Source: Leishmania martiniquensis (taxonomy: Eukaryota; Euglenozoa; Kinetoplastea; Trypanosomatida; Trypanosomatidae). From it: DNA of 64,000 nucleotides. A program made the translations under genes and the position numbers. Under the pieces are notes generated by a model. It worked only from the letters and a program-made list of their open reading frames with translations. It did no database searches and was not told the origin of the DNA. Positions 55,953 to 64,000 of the stretch are shown piece after piece. Within the stretch, counting starts at the first letter, position 1, and the number at the start of each line of letters is the position of its first letter. The stretch lies in assembly GCF_017916325.1 (NCBI RefSeq), contig NC_090140.1, positions 175,001 through 239,000 on the forward strand, read 5' to 3'.

Positions 55953-56819
55953 ATGCGCAAGGGCAGCATCAGTCGTAGCGGCGGCTGTCTGGCACGGCTG
56001 CGCAATCTCATGGCATGGAACCGCACGAACGCCGCAGCTGCCGCATTGTCGTCTCCCGTGTTGAGTGGGGCATCCTCAGCGCCTGCCAGCACCGGCGCGG
56101 CACTCGACGCCGTCGAAGCTGCGGTGCGTGACCGGTGGACGTGCCGGCAGTTCGACACAGCGAAGCCGATCGACCTTGGCACCCTCAAGCGCATCTTGGT
56201 GGCGACGACCCGCGCTCCCACCGGCTTCAACCTGCAGGGCTGGCACGCGGTCGTCGTCACAGATAGGAAGGCTCGTGAGCAGCTGTTCCAGGCGGCGCTC
56301 GGCCAGCCGCAGGTGCTCCAGGCACCGGTGACTGTAGTGTTTGTTGGAGACATGGAGCCGGAGCGAAACGCGCCACAGGCACTCGAAATGGGGCTCGAGA
56401 CGGGCTACTACGGACCCCTTTACGGTGCTGCCTACCTCCGCAACGTCTACTATTTTATGCACGGCGGTTCCATGCAGTCGATGGCGGCGGCAAAGTCGAT
56501 CGTGAGTTCGTGGTACAGCCGAGCCGCTGGCACGCCGCTCGTCTCCGTGCCGGTGAGCCGTGCCGGCTACGCGTGGAAGCAGACAATGATACCGGCGGCA
56601 GCGTTCGTGCAGCTCTGCACTGCCGCTGGCTGGGACACGTGCATGATGGAGGGCATCGACGAGGACGCTGTGAAGCGGGCGCTGGGCGTCCCGGTAGGAC
56701 GGTACACGATACCAGTCATCGTAAGCGTTGGTTACGCAACCGCAGCAGAGGCCGAGAAGCGCCAGGTGCGCAGCTCTCGCTTCGCGACGTCGCACATTGT
56801 GCGGTGGAACACGTTTTAG
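55953..56819 (+). CDS. NTR1: Type I nitroreductase (mitochondrial, FMN-dependent)
   Basis: A 288-aa nitroreductase-superfamily flavoenzyme; the ORF is open from ATG 55524 (431 aa). The first ~48 residues (MRKGSISRSGG, then CLARLRNLMAWNRT and Ala/Ser) look like a mitochondrial targeting sequence. The catalytic part begins ALDAVEAAVRDRWTCRQFD, with the R....R.F flavin-phosphate pattern of the family, then RAPTGFNLQGWHAVVV, equivalent to the AP(S/T)..N.Q.W motif. ALEMGLETGYYGPLYGAAYL and AGYAWKQTMIPAAAFVQLC follow, then GWDTCMMEGIDEDAVKRALG and a C-terminal VIVSVGYA strand. This is the trypanosomatid-type NTR known to use NADH and ubiquinone and to activate nitroheterocyclic prodrugs such as nifurtimox, benznidazole and fexinidazole metabolites; host cells lack it. 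The segment is full length with no break. Confidence 0.93.
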   Translation: MRKGSISRSGGCLARLRNLMAWNRTNAAAAALSSPVLSGASSAPASTGAALDAVEAAVRDRWTCRQFDTAKPIDLGTLKRILVATTRAPTGFNLQGWHAVVVTDRKAREQLFQAALGQPQVLQAPVTVVFVGDMEPERNAPQALEMGLETGYYGPLYGAAYLRNVYYFMHGGSMQSMAAAKSIVSSWYSRAAGTPLVSVPVSRAGYAWKQTMIPAAAFVQLCTAAGWDTCMMEGIDEDAVKRALGVPVGRYTIPVIVSVGYATAAEAEKRQVRSSRFATSHIVRWNTF

Positions 56820-58013
56820 CGTCAACTAGGCACGAGAAGCAGAGAAGAGTAAGGAAAGGGTGGCACAACGCGGAGATGATGTCTTCTCTTACGCACGCGC
56901 ACAGTCACAGCCACACGCGCCTGCGCAGGCACGGCGGCACGCGCATCTCACCATCACTTAAATCGAAAATGCAAGGTGGAGGAGGGAAGACATCACCGGC
57001 CACAGCAGCGATGACGGGGAGGCCGCGCTGATGAGACGGGGCCTCCACATCCCACTTCGCCCCATGTCCGGCCGTGTCGGAGCCGAGGACGGGCGTCGGG
57101 GCGGCCGTACGAGACAAGAGGCTCGTCGGGCGTGGGAGGAAGGGGGGAGGAGGGAGGTGATGCGATGCGCTTCGCTCCTCAGTGCCGGGATGTGCACACA
57201 CACACAGCTTACGCAGCGCACGCGCGCGTGGCCCTCTGTGCGGGTACGTTGGCGGTGTCGCCCTGCACTACTGGGTATACTGCTTGTCGAGGGCATCCTC
57301 AACTCATCCCTGCCATCCCCTCTCTCCCCGCCTTTATAGTATGCTCCTCATTCTCGACTGCTACGGTGGTGACAGCCGCGGCTGTGCTTGCGTCACCTCT
57401 TCTATGCCGCCCCACTCTTTTCTCGAGCACGCACACATCGCTTTAGCGAAGACCTGCAAGGGGGTGCTGCTATAGGTGTCTGTACGCGTGCGTGCCTACA
57501 ACGGAGCGGCGCGAAGGTGGAAGGAAAGGGTCCCTTTAGCTGGGCAATCGCTCGCATCGCCTTCGCGTGCGCGTGCACGCTCTATCCCGCCATCCCCACC
57601 CCCACCCATCTCCTCTCTCCTCTGCCCTGTGCATGAGAGCGAGAGAGGGGCGGCGGCGGCAGGCGGGCCGTGGTCACTCGTCCCTCGCCGTTCGCCTCTG
57701 TGTGTGCGCGCCGTGCACCGCTGCGGTCTGCCCCGCCCCGCCCCTCCTTCACCCCGGGGCTGCGCAGCACGGCGTGTGGCCTCCTCGTCGGCCACTTAAG
57801 GAGTGCCGCGCTCCCTCCTCCTCCTCTGGCCCTCTCTATCTCGTGCGTTGACGACCCTCGCCTTCACCGCCCCTCTCCCTGTCCACCTCCATGTGCGTGC
57901 GCGGTGCTCCTCGTTGATGGGGACAGAGACACCGGCGCCTTCGTACACGCCTGCCACGTCTCGCGCGTCCACAGCGGCTTAGTCCTTGCCTCCTCACTCG
58001 ATCAGTCGTCACA
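56820..58013 (+). other. Intergenic region between NTR1 and the last ORF
   Basis: About 1.2 kb of UTR-type sequence: purine-rich GGAGG blocks (56977-56990, 57127-57160), a CA run (57193-57208), CT-rich tracts (57308-57340, 57598-57627, 57808-57845, 57867-57890) and the acceptor candidate at 57925. Short frames on both strands lack protein character. Confidence 0.65.
57806..57925 (+). promoter_or_regulatory. Candidate spliced-leader acceptor for the gene at 58014
   Basis: CGCTCCCTCCTCCTCCTCTG and CCGCCCCTCTCCCTGTCCAC precede the first following AG at about 57924-57925 (GGACAG). No ATG lies between it and 58014. Confidence 0.45.
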
Positions 58014-61000
58014 ATGGAGGATGACGCCGAGGGCAGCACTGCCTCGATCCAGTTCTCCATCGCCTCATCGAATCTCAGTGGTCGCGGTGGTGGTAGCGGC
58101 ACCATGTCAGCGTCGAACAACAGCAATGGGAGCGGACGGGCCGGCGGCGGTGATGTGCCCCGCCCGATGCCCACACGAGGGCCAAAGCCGATGTGGGCGC
58201 TGCTTTCCGCCTCGCAGCAGCCACCGCTTCAGGCGATTCACCTCCGCGAGGTGCCCAACAAGACTCCCTCGCACCGCTCTCCCTCGTCGGAGGAGGTGAA
58301 GACGGCCTTCATGCAGGCTGTGCGACGGCTCGACTTAGAGGGCCAGCAGCTCTGTCGAAGTGGAAGCCCAGACAGTTACAGCCACGACGATGGCAGCGAT
58401 TCTAGCTGCGGCAGAGCCAGCCTCAGGCGACGGCGTGAGAAGGCTGTCGCCGGCGGTGTCGCTCACGACGGCACGCGAACGCCTCCATCTCGGCAGCTGC
58501 GCCTACCACAAACGAAGCGAACACCGCAGCAGCCGCGTCTCAGCGCAGCCGAGCCGACGGCGAGCACCACAAGCAGCGGTATACACTTTACGCTGGCGAG
58601 AAGCTGCGACACTGACGAGGAGAACAAAATGGCGGCGGCGGCAGCTGATGCTGCGCCGCCATCGCGAACAAAAGCGGCTCAGCAAGTAGTGCTTCCACCA
58701 CCACCACCACCGCCACCGCCGCTGCTGGCTGTCGGCCCTTTCAAGGCGCCGCCAGCTGGGACAGCACTGCCTGTCGTGCGCCCATCAGAGAAGTTAGCCC
58801 CAAAGAAGCTGCTCGTTAAGGTGGTGACGGGGGTGGCTAGTGTCAGTGGAGGGCCTCGTCAACTCGTTGCGCGTCAAACACCGCCGCCGCCAGCGACACC
58901 AGGCACGACGAGTACGTTGAGCACAGCTGCCGTCGGCGGCGCAACGCCATGCACGGTGTCGCCAACGAACCCCGAGTGCTTTACGCTCCCCTTCGTGGAC
59001 CTCCCGCACCAGAGGCTGCTGTCCGCCACCGTGCAGAGCGAAGAGGACCCGGCGTACTGCACTGTGAGCGAAATGACGGTGGCGAACGCAATGTCGGTGC
59101 GCGGTAACGCCTCGCTCCGAGTGTCGAACCTTAGCAATGATGTCCTGAAGTCCGGCGGTGCAGTGGGAGGCGGCCCGCATTCCTCCTCCGCCCGCCCCTC
59201 CGTGCCGCCAACAGCTGCAGGTCGCCGAGGGCAGTCCCTTAGCCTCTCGGTGGATGCGTGCAACGCGCCGGCGGCGCTGAGCACGCCTCGCGAAGTCGTG
59301 GCATCGGCAGCAGCACCGTCTTACAAAGCGCTGGATCTGCGTACCCAACCCCTGTCTACTGTGGCGCAGTGGACTCCACTGAATGGGATGGTCGATGATA
59401 CTGCGAGCGGAGCGGTCAGGCGCTGCTCTCCGCCGCCACCACCACCGCCGCTGCTCCAGCGCCACGCTGGCCATGAAAGGGGAGTCGGGGAAGAGCGCAC
59501 GCTGATGCCAGGCAGCCCTCTCCTGCCGCGAGGGGCGCAGGCTGGAGGCGAAAGCGCCCCTCAAGAGCACAGTAGACCGTCCTCCATCCTGAAGTCGCTC
59601 CGCACCAAGACGATCTGCGGCGACTGCACCGCCTCCGTGGCAGCCAAGTCGGGCGCCGCCACCGATGGCGCTGCCGGAAGCCTTGAGAGCAGGACGAGCC
59701 TTCGTAGCTCCGGCTCCCGCCGCTCCACTCTCAGCAGCCTCGCCTCTGGCCTGTCGCGCATCTCCTCCATCCTCAAGCGGCGGTTCAGCCGGCCCGCGCA
59801 AGGCAGTGCGGCACATGAGACGCCGCAGCCATTCCGGCCCTCACCCTCCTCGGTGCAGCAGCAGGAGCAGCACTTGACTCCCCAGCAGGAAGAGATCACC
59901 TCCACGGCTGCTGCCGTCGCCGCGGCGGCGCAGAGGCTGACGTCAGGATATGCCAGGGAGGCCGCTGACATCAGTGTCAGCCCCTCCTCGGCTGGCGTGC
60001 TGCCCAGTCCACAGCAGCAGCAGCAGCAGCCAGCCGCTGCCCCAGTGGCGGTGCCGGAGACTGCGGCCACGTCACAGCCTGTGTCGGCTCCACGCATGGC
60101 AGCGACTTCGGCGAGCGACGCCTCCGCCGAGCTTCTTGCGTACAAAGGCAAAGATGGTACGTCTCACCGGGGCACAGAAGCGGCAGCGCTATCGATAGCG
60201 CAGGCCGCTGCCGCAACGCCTGCAGCACCTGTGGGGAGCGCGAGTAGCGGTGCTGGGGGGGAGACGTGCCGTCGCAAGAAGGACGACGCGGAATGCCTTG
60301 ACCGCCGCCGGCGGCGTCAACAGCACTGTCGCCGGTGCGCGGGCATTCGCGAAGCGGCCCCATCGTCGTCATCGGAAGGAGGTGTCGGCGATCGGCGCCG
60401 CAGCTGCAGCTGTGACAGCAGCACCGATGGCACCAACGCCTCGTCCTCGGCATCCGCGCCGCGTGCCAAAAGGGCTCATCGCCGGTGCAAAGAGGGGGAG
60501 CGATGGTGCAGACGGCAGGGGCGCGAGCAGGGGAAGGAAGTCGCTGGCGACGTTCCGAAGAGGCGCCAGGCGGGCTCGCCTTCAGAGGTACCGCCGCTGG
60601 AGTCACAGTTCTCTGACGGAGCTGCAAGCAGCGACGGCCAACGAAATCACAACAGCAGCCGTCGCGGTCGTGACGACAATCGTCGCGACCTTGTTGCCGG
60701 TGGCACGACTGTGCCCGCCACGAAAGCGCGGCAGGGGCTCTATTCACATGCGCTGTGTGGCGACGGTGACTCGTCGCGCTCCCTTCACCGCTCCTACGAG
60801 GGCGCTCGGCGCGACGCGCTCCTCCACGACAGCCCGGGTCGTGGCGATTCTGGCGACGTGGTGCCGCAGCCGCCGACACCCTCCGCCGCCGTTCTCGCAG
60901 CGCGACGTCGCGAGATGCACTCGAGGTCGCGCTTCCTGTCGTCAGTGAACCACTTCGCGATATCGTGGCGTGCTCGCCAAGAGGAACGGCATCGGCAGGA

Positions 61001-64000
61001 ACAGCTGCTGCGTCGTGACGGTCAAACGCGACTTGCCCAGCTGCGACTTCGCGATGCAGAGCGAAAGAGCCGGTCGGAGGAGGCGGCGGTTGCGGCAGCT
61101 GTATCAGCGGCGGCGTCCCGCACGGCATCTCTGTTGCGATCGCCTGCCAGGGCCCAGCGGTCCGCGGCAGAGGCTCATCAGACCAGCACCACCGCGCACT
61201 CGCCGCGGCAAGTCACTCCCTCTCGGCTCGAGCAGTATGAAGCAGCCTTAGCGCGCGACCTCATCGTTCTGAACAGCATCTTGGAGAAGCGCCGACGGCG
61301 CGAGCTGTGGGCGGAGGCAAGTCCAGAGGCGGCGGCGGCGGCAGCGACGGCAGAGGCAGAAGCAACGCCGCCACCCCGCCCATCGCGCGCTACTCGGCGC
61401 TGTGCGAGGAGCAGCCCTCGTCTTACTGCAGGGCCGCCTCCATCACGCGTGGGGGACCCCGCCGCTGCTGTTGCCTCGGCCGAGACCCGTATGAAAGAGT
61501 CATACGGTAACAGCGCCCACGTCACGCCCCGCTACAGCGGCAGGAGCAGCTCATCGCCTGCGCCGCGCGAGGCGGCGGCCCCCGCAAAGTCGACGGCTGC
61601 GCCTTCTTCAGGTGCCCGCACAGCGGCGGAGGTGCGCGAACCGTTGCAGCAGCCGCCTACTGCTGCGAGCACCCTCCACCTCGCCTCCAACGCGACCGGC
61701 ACGGTGGCGCAGGCGCAGAGGCCGAGTACGGCAGATATCAAAATGGACGACGCCGACGCAAGCCCGCACCGCTCCGACTCAGTGCGGCGGTCGGGCGATG
61801 CGGCACACTTCGCCATTAGCGCACTGCAGCGCAGATACGAGCAGCTGCTCCAAGATGCCGCAGCACAGACGGCATCGCAGCCCCCCGCATCTACCGAGAG
61901 CAACAGCGGTGGCACTTCCAGGTACGAGATGTTCATAAAGGCGCGCTCAAGGCGCAACCGCAGCGGGCATGGGCATCTTTGCCCGCGTCAGCATTTCAGC
62001 CAAGAACACAACGAGGAAAGACCGCATTTCCGCGCCGCGCTCGCGCCCTCTGAGCGGTGGAGGAGGTTCGTGCCCACGCCGACTGGCGTCACCGACCTTA
62101 TGGAGGCGGGACTGGCGCGTTGTGCCGCAGCGTTGCGAGCCGAGTACTACGAGTCATGCCAAAGTCAACGGCCCCAGCAGCAACAGGAGCCCTCAAAGGC
62201 GATTGATTGGGGCTTTCTCCCTCCTGCAGCACATGAGGCCGGTGCCAACACCGTCTCGATAGCGCACGTGACGGCCTCGTATGCGCAGGCGCTGCGGCCG
62301 TCTTGCGCTGGCTGCCGTCCGCAACAACTGGACGAGTACATCACGTTGGCGCTGCTGTCGATGATGCACTGGGATGCAGACGAACGCGGTGGCACTGCTG
62401 CCGCTGTCGCAACTGGGGAGATGACCAGCGCGGGTGAAAGCCAACCGAAGTCGGTCGCAGCGTCAACGCTTGTGCAGCGGCGCCCTCGCGCGGACCTCTA
62501 CGCCGCTCCCCAGTGCGCCGGGCATCACAGTGTGTTGCGGGGTAAAGGAAGGCGGAGGCCCGCCTGCGCGGACGGCAGCATCGCGCCTAGCTCACCCGCC
62601 GCCCCGCACTCGCTCTCCTCCGGCGCTTTTCTGTCGTCGGCGCTGTCCGACTCGGCGCAGCCACTGCGCCCCTTCACGCCCACGCCCACGGCCATCTACA
62701 ACGCCTTGCGAGCACGGCTGATGCGTCGGGAGAGTCGCGCGCGACGAGAGTGCGCGTCGACGGAGCGGGAAGCGAGGTACGCGCTTCAGCGGCTTTACAT
62801 TCTGGAGACCATACTAGTGCTGCGTGTCGCGTGCGAGGCGGTGGAAAGGCACGAGCGCGAGGCGTCAGCGCAGTGGCATGAGCCACCGTTGCCGCAGCAG
62901 AGCACCATAGCAGAAAATCGCCCGTATCACCTCAGCGATGTTGCTGCTGTCTCGTACAGCAGCCTCGTGCGCAGCCATCATGAGCCAGTGACACCGGCGT
63001 TGTCAACAAGTCGAGGTATTCAAGTCACTGCGACGGCACCCGACCACGGCGGAGGCAGTGAGAAGAGCGACAGTGCAGTCCTATCTGATAGATGGGTGGG
63101 GTTGCCCGCGATCTCTGCGGCCAGCAGCCTCGCATGCGAGGAAGGGAGAGGGATGCCAAGCCCGGCCTCCCTCAGCGCGGCGAACAGCAAGAAAAGCTGG
63201 AGGAGCAGCAGCGGAGTTGTGCGCAGTGGACCGCCGTCACCGATAGCCGAAGACAGTCCACCAGGGCAGAGAATCCTAAGCTGCAGCCGCAGCCCTTCTC
63301 CGGCGGTCGCGATGGACGCGGACCTCAGCGACGGTCCACGCGGGGGTAGTATGACGGCCGTTGGAAGCCTGCTGTGCCTCGCTTCGGCCGAGGCGACGCC
63401 GTTGTCGTCGGCGCAGCGGGGCGGTCGGTGCAGTCGCAGCCTGCTATCTACCACGCGAAGCGGCAGTGACGCGAACGTCGAGGAAGGCAGTGGCACTGTC
63501 GGAGCGCTTACCAAAGTGACCGCCCCCGTGCCACGTGAGCAGTCCGCTGCCGGGGTCGCCACAATGGCGCAGCGAGTAGCGGCGTCGTCCTCGTCCTCGA
63601 AAAGCTCTCTCCGGGCAGCGACCTCGCCGGCGGCGGCGGCGCTGGCCTCTGTAGCAGAGGAAGATGCGACGCAATCACTCTCGGCCGCCGTGCCGGAAGG
63701 GACCACTGCGACGGCAGACGCGGTCGGCGAAGAGGAGAAAGATGCAGGCGGTAGTGTCAATGCGGGTGACGCAGCCGCTGCGCCCTCCTTGCCCATGTCG
63801 CCCGTTGGGGTGATGACTGAAGAAGCGGAAGAGGACAACGACAGCAGCACTGCGCCAACGCAAGAGGCGATCAGAGGTGGGGATGACGGCGTCCGTCGTG
63901 ACCCTGAAGCTGGGGCGCAGCGTGCGACGGTGGCACAAGGTGAGGACAACGGCGCGGCGAGCCAAGGCGCGGATGTGGCTGCTGCGCGGGTGCCGATGTG
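58014..64000 (+). CDS. Very large Ser/Pro/Ala/Arg-rich hypothetical protein, 3' end outside the window
   Basis: From ATG 58014 one frame stays open to the right edge: 5,987 nt, at least 1,995 codons, with no stop found when read through. All other frames are interrupted many times in the same interval. The protein starts MEDDAEGSTASIQFSIASSN. It has poly-Pro/Ser stretches (PPPPPPPPLLAV near 58695), a Ser-rich SLRSSGSRRSTLSSLASGLS block near 59700 and Q-runs. Basic regions rich in Arg and Cys lie at about 60285-60560. Short helical or coiled-coil segments include QYEAALARDLIVLNSILEKR (about 61231-61290) and EREARYALQRLYILETILVL (about 62767-62826). The 3' part is acidic (EEAEEDNDSS near 63822). 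No known domain, membrane segment or signal peptide is recognised. It appears to be a conserved-hypothetical-type trypanosomatid giant. Function is unknown. Confidence 0.75.
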   Translation, partial: MEDDAEGSTASIQFSIASSNLSGRGGGSGTMSASNNSNGSGRAGGGDVPRPMPTRGPKPMWALLSASQQPPLQAIHLREVPNKTPSHRSPSSEEVKTAFMQAVRRLDLEGQQLCRSGSPDSYSHDDGSDSSCGRASLRRRREKAVAGGVAHDGTRTPPSRQLRLPQTKRTPQQPRLSAAEPTASTTSSGIHFTLARSCDTDEENKMAAAAADAAPPSRTKAAQQVVLPPPPPPPPPLLAVGPFKAPPAGTALPVVRPSEKLAPKKLLVKVVTGVASVSGGPRQLVARQTPPPPATPGTTSTLSTAAVGGATPCTVSPTNPECFTLPFVDLPHQRLLSATVQSEEDPAYCTVSEMTVANAMSVRGNASLRVSNLSNDVLKSGGAVGGGPHSSSARPSVPPTAAGRRGQSLSLSVDACNAPAALSTPREVVASAAAPSYKALDLRTQPLSTVAQWTPLNGMVDDTASGAVRRCSPPPPPPPLLQRHAGHERGVGEERTLMPGSPLLPRGAQAGGESAPQEHSRPSSILKSLRTKTICGDCTASVAAKSGAATDGAAGSLESRTSLRSSGSRRSTLSSLASGLSRISSILKRRFSRPAQGSAAHETPQPFRPSPSSVQQQEQHLTPQQEEITSTAAAVAAAAQRLTSGYAREAADISVSPSSAGVLPSPQQQQQQPAAAPVAVPETAATSQPVSAPRMAATSASDASAELLAYKGKDGTSHRGTEAAALSIAQAAAATPAAPVGSASSGAGGETCRRKKDDAECLDRRRRRQQHCRRCAGIREAAPSSSSEGGVGDRRRSCSCDSSTDGTNASSSASAPRAKRAHRRCKEGERWCRRQGREQGKEVAGDVPKRRQAGSPSEVPPLESQFSDGAASSDGQRNHNSSRRGRDDNRRDLVAGGTTVPATKARQGLYSHALCGDGDSSRSLHRSYEGARRDALLHDSPGRGDSGDVVPQPPTPSAAVLAARRREMHSRSRFLSSVNHFAISWRARQEERHRQEQLLRRDGQTRLAQLRLRDAERKSRSEEAAVAAAVSAAASRTASLLRSPARAQRSAAEAHQTSTTAHSPRQVTPSRLEQYEAALARDLIVLNSILEKRRRRELWAEASPEAAAAAATAEAEATPPPRPSRATRRCARSSPRLTAGPPPSRVGDPAAAVASAETRMKESYGNSAHVTPRYSGRSSSSPAPREAAAPAKSTAAPSSGARTAAEVREPLQQPPTAASTLHLASNATGTVAQAQRPSTADIKMDDADASPHRSDSVRRSGDAAHFAISALQRRYEQLLQDAAAQTASQPPASTESNSGGTSRYEMFIKARSRRNRSGHGHLCPRQHFSQEHNEERPHFRAALAPSERWRRFVPTPTGVTDLMEAGLARCAAALRAEYYESCQSQRPQQQQEPSKAIDWGFLPPAAHEAGANTVSIAHVTASYAQALRPSCAGCRPQQLDEYITLALLSMMHWDADERGGTAAAVATGEMTSAGESQPKSVAASTLVQRRPRADLYAAPQCAGHHSVLRGKGRRRPACADGSIAPSSPAAPHSLSSGAFLSSALSDSAQPLRPFTPTPTAIYNALRARLMRRESRARRECASTEREARYALQRLYILETILVLRVACEAVERHEREASAQWHEPPLPQQSTIAENRPYHLSDVAAVSYSSLVRSHHEPVTPALSTSRGIQVTATAPDHGGGSEKSDSAVLSDRWVGLPAISAASSLACEEGRGMPSPASLSAANSKKSWRSSSGVVRSGPPSPIAEDSPPGQRILSCSRSPSPAVAMDADLSDGPRGGSMTAVGSLLCLASAEATPLSSAQRGGRCSRSLLSTTRSGSDANVEEGSGTVGALTKVTAPVPREQSAAGVATMAQRVAASSSSSKSSLRAATSPAAAALASVAEEDATQSLSAAVPEGTTATADAVGEEEKDAGGSVNAGDAAAAPSLPMSPVGVMTEEAEEDNDSSTAPTQEAIRGGDDGVRRDPEAGAQRATVAQGEDNGAASQGADVAAARVPM

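Noticed and set aside
59977..61128. 383-codon minus-strand frame (and others at 47554-48600, 8293-9285 and 63020-63949)
   Set aside because: All are antisense to long + strand genes in a unidirectional array and have low-complexity Arg/His/Pro translations.
1..64000. tRNA, rRNA, snRNA or snoRNA genes
   Set aside because: No tRNA B-box-like GGTTCGANTCC, rRNA core or snRNA sequence was recognised on either strand; a covariance-model scan would be needed to exclude snoRNAs.

Overview
The window looks like nuclear DNA of a trypanosomatid, most likely Leishmania. The coding DNA is GC-rich, the supported genes have no introns, and all of them lie on the + strand in head-to-tail order. They are separated by 0.6-3.3 kb spacers full of (CA/GT)n tracts and polypyrimidine runs followed by AG. 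That is the layout of one directional polycistronic unit processed by spliced-leader trans-splicing and coupled polyadenylation. No strand switch, rRNA, tRNA or CRISPR array was seen. The type I nitroreductase at 55953-56819 is typical of Leishmania; from memory this gene lies on chromosome 5 in that genus, but species and chromosome cannot be proven from the sequence alone.

Layout from left to right: mitochondrial enoyl reductase (MECR/ETR type) of the MDR family; a giant Ala/Glu-rich coiled-coil protein of about 2,114 aa with a recurring helical motif; a small (L)Sm-fold protein; a cdc2-related kinase (CRK); a tail-anchored VAP/MSP-domain protein; a decayed tyrosine-recombinase ORF of TATE/DIRS type; a protein with an FMN-binding split-barrel-like segment; a polytopic membrane protein with an Arg/Ser/His tail; a 3.3 kb spacer carrying a perfect 128-bp inverted repeat; a Prp28/DDX23-like DEAD-box helicase; COG4; an SR140/U2SURP-like splicing factor; a protein with a ubiquitin-like segment; kinesin-9B (KIF6 type); a large ankyrin-repeat protein; an N-myristoylation-signal LRR protein; the nitroreductase NTR1; and a very large Ser/Pro/Ala-rich ORF that runs off the right edge.

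The genes do not form a functional operon, as is usual for trypanosomatid arrays. Some themes do recur: RNA splicing/processing ((L)Sm protein, Prp28-like helicase, U2SURP-like protein), membrane traffic and contact sites (COG4, VAP), flagellum/cytoskeleton (kinesin-9B, perhaps the coiled-coil giant), and mitochondrial flavin/lipid enzymes (MECR, NTR1, split-barrel protein).

Start codons were chosen as the first in-frame ATG after the best polypyrimidine-AG splice-acceptor candidate. The most unusual items are the perfect palindrome at 22052-22327, the recombinase relic with its own acceptor signal, the split CTD-interaction domain in the U2SURP-like protein, the repeated HDAA motif in the giant coiled-coil protein, and the unclosed ORF from 58014. 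No bacterial-style defence or biosynthetic system is present.
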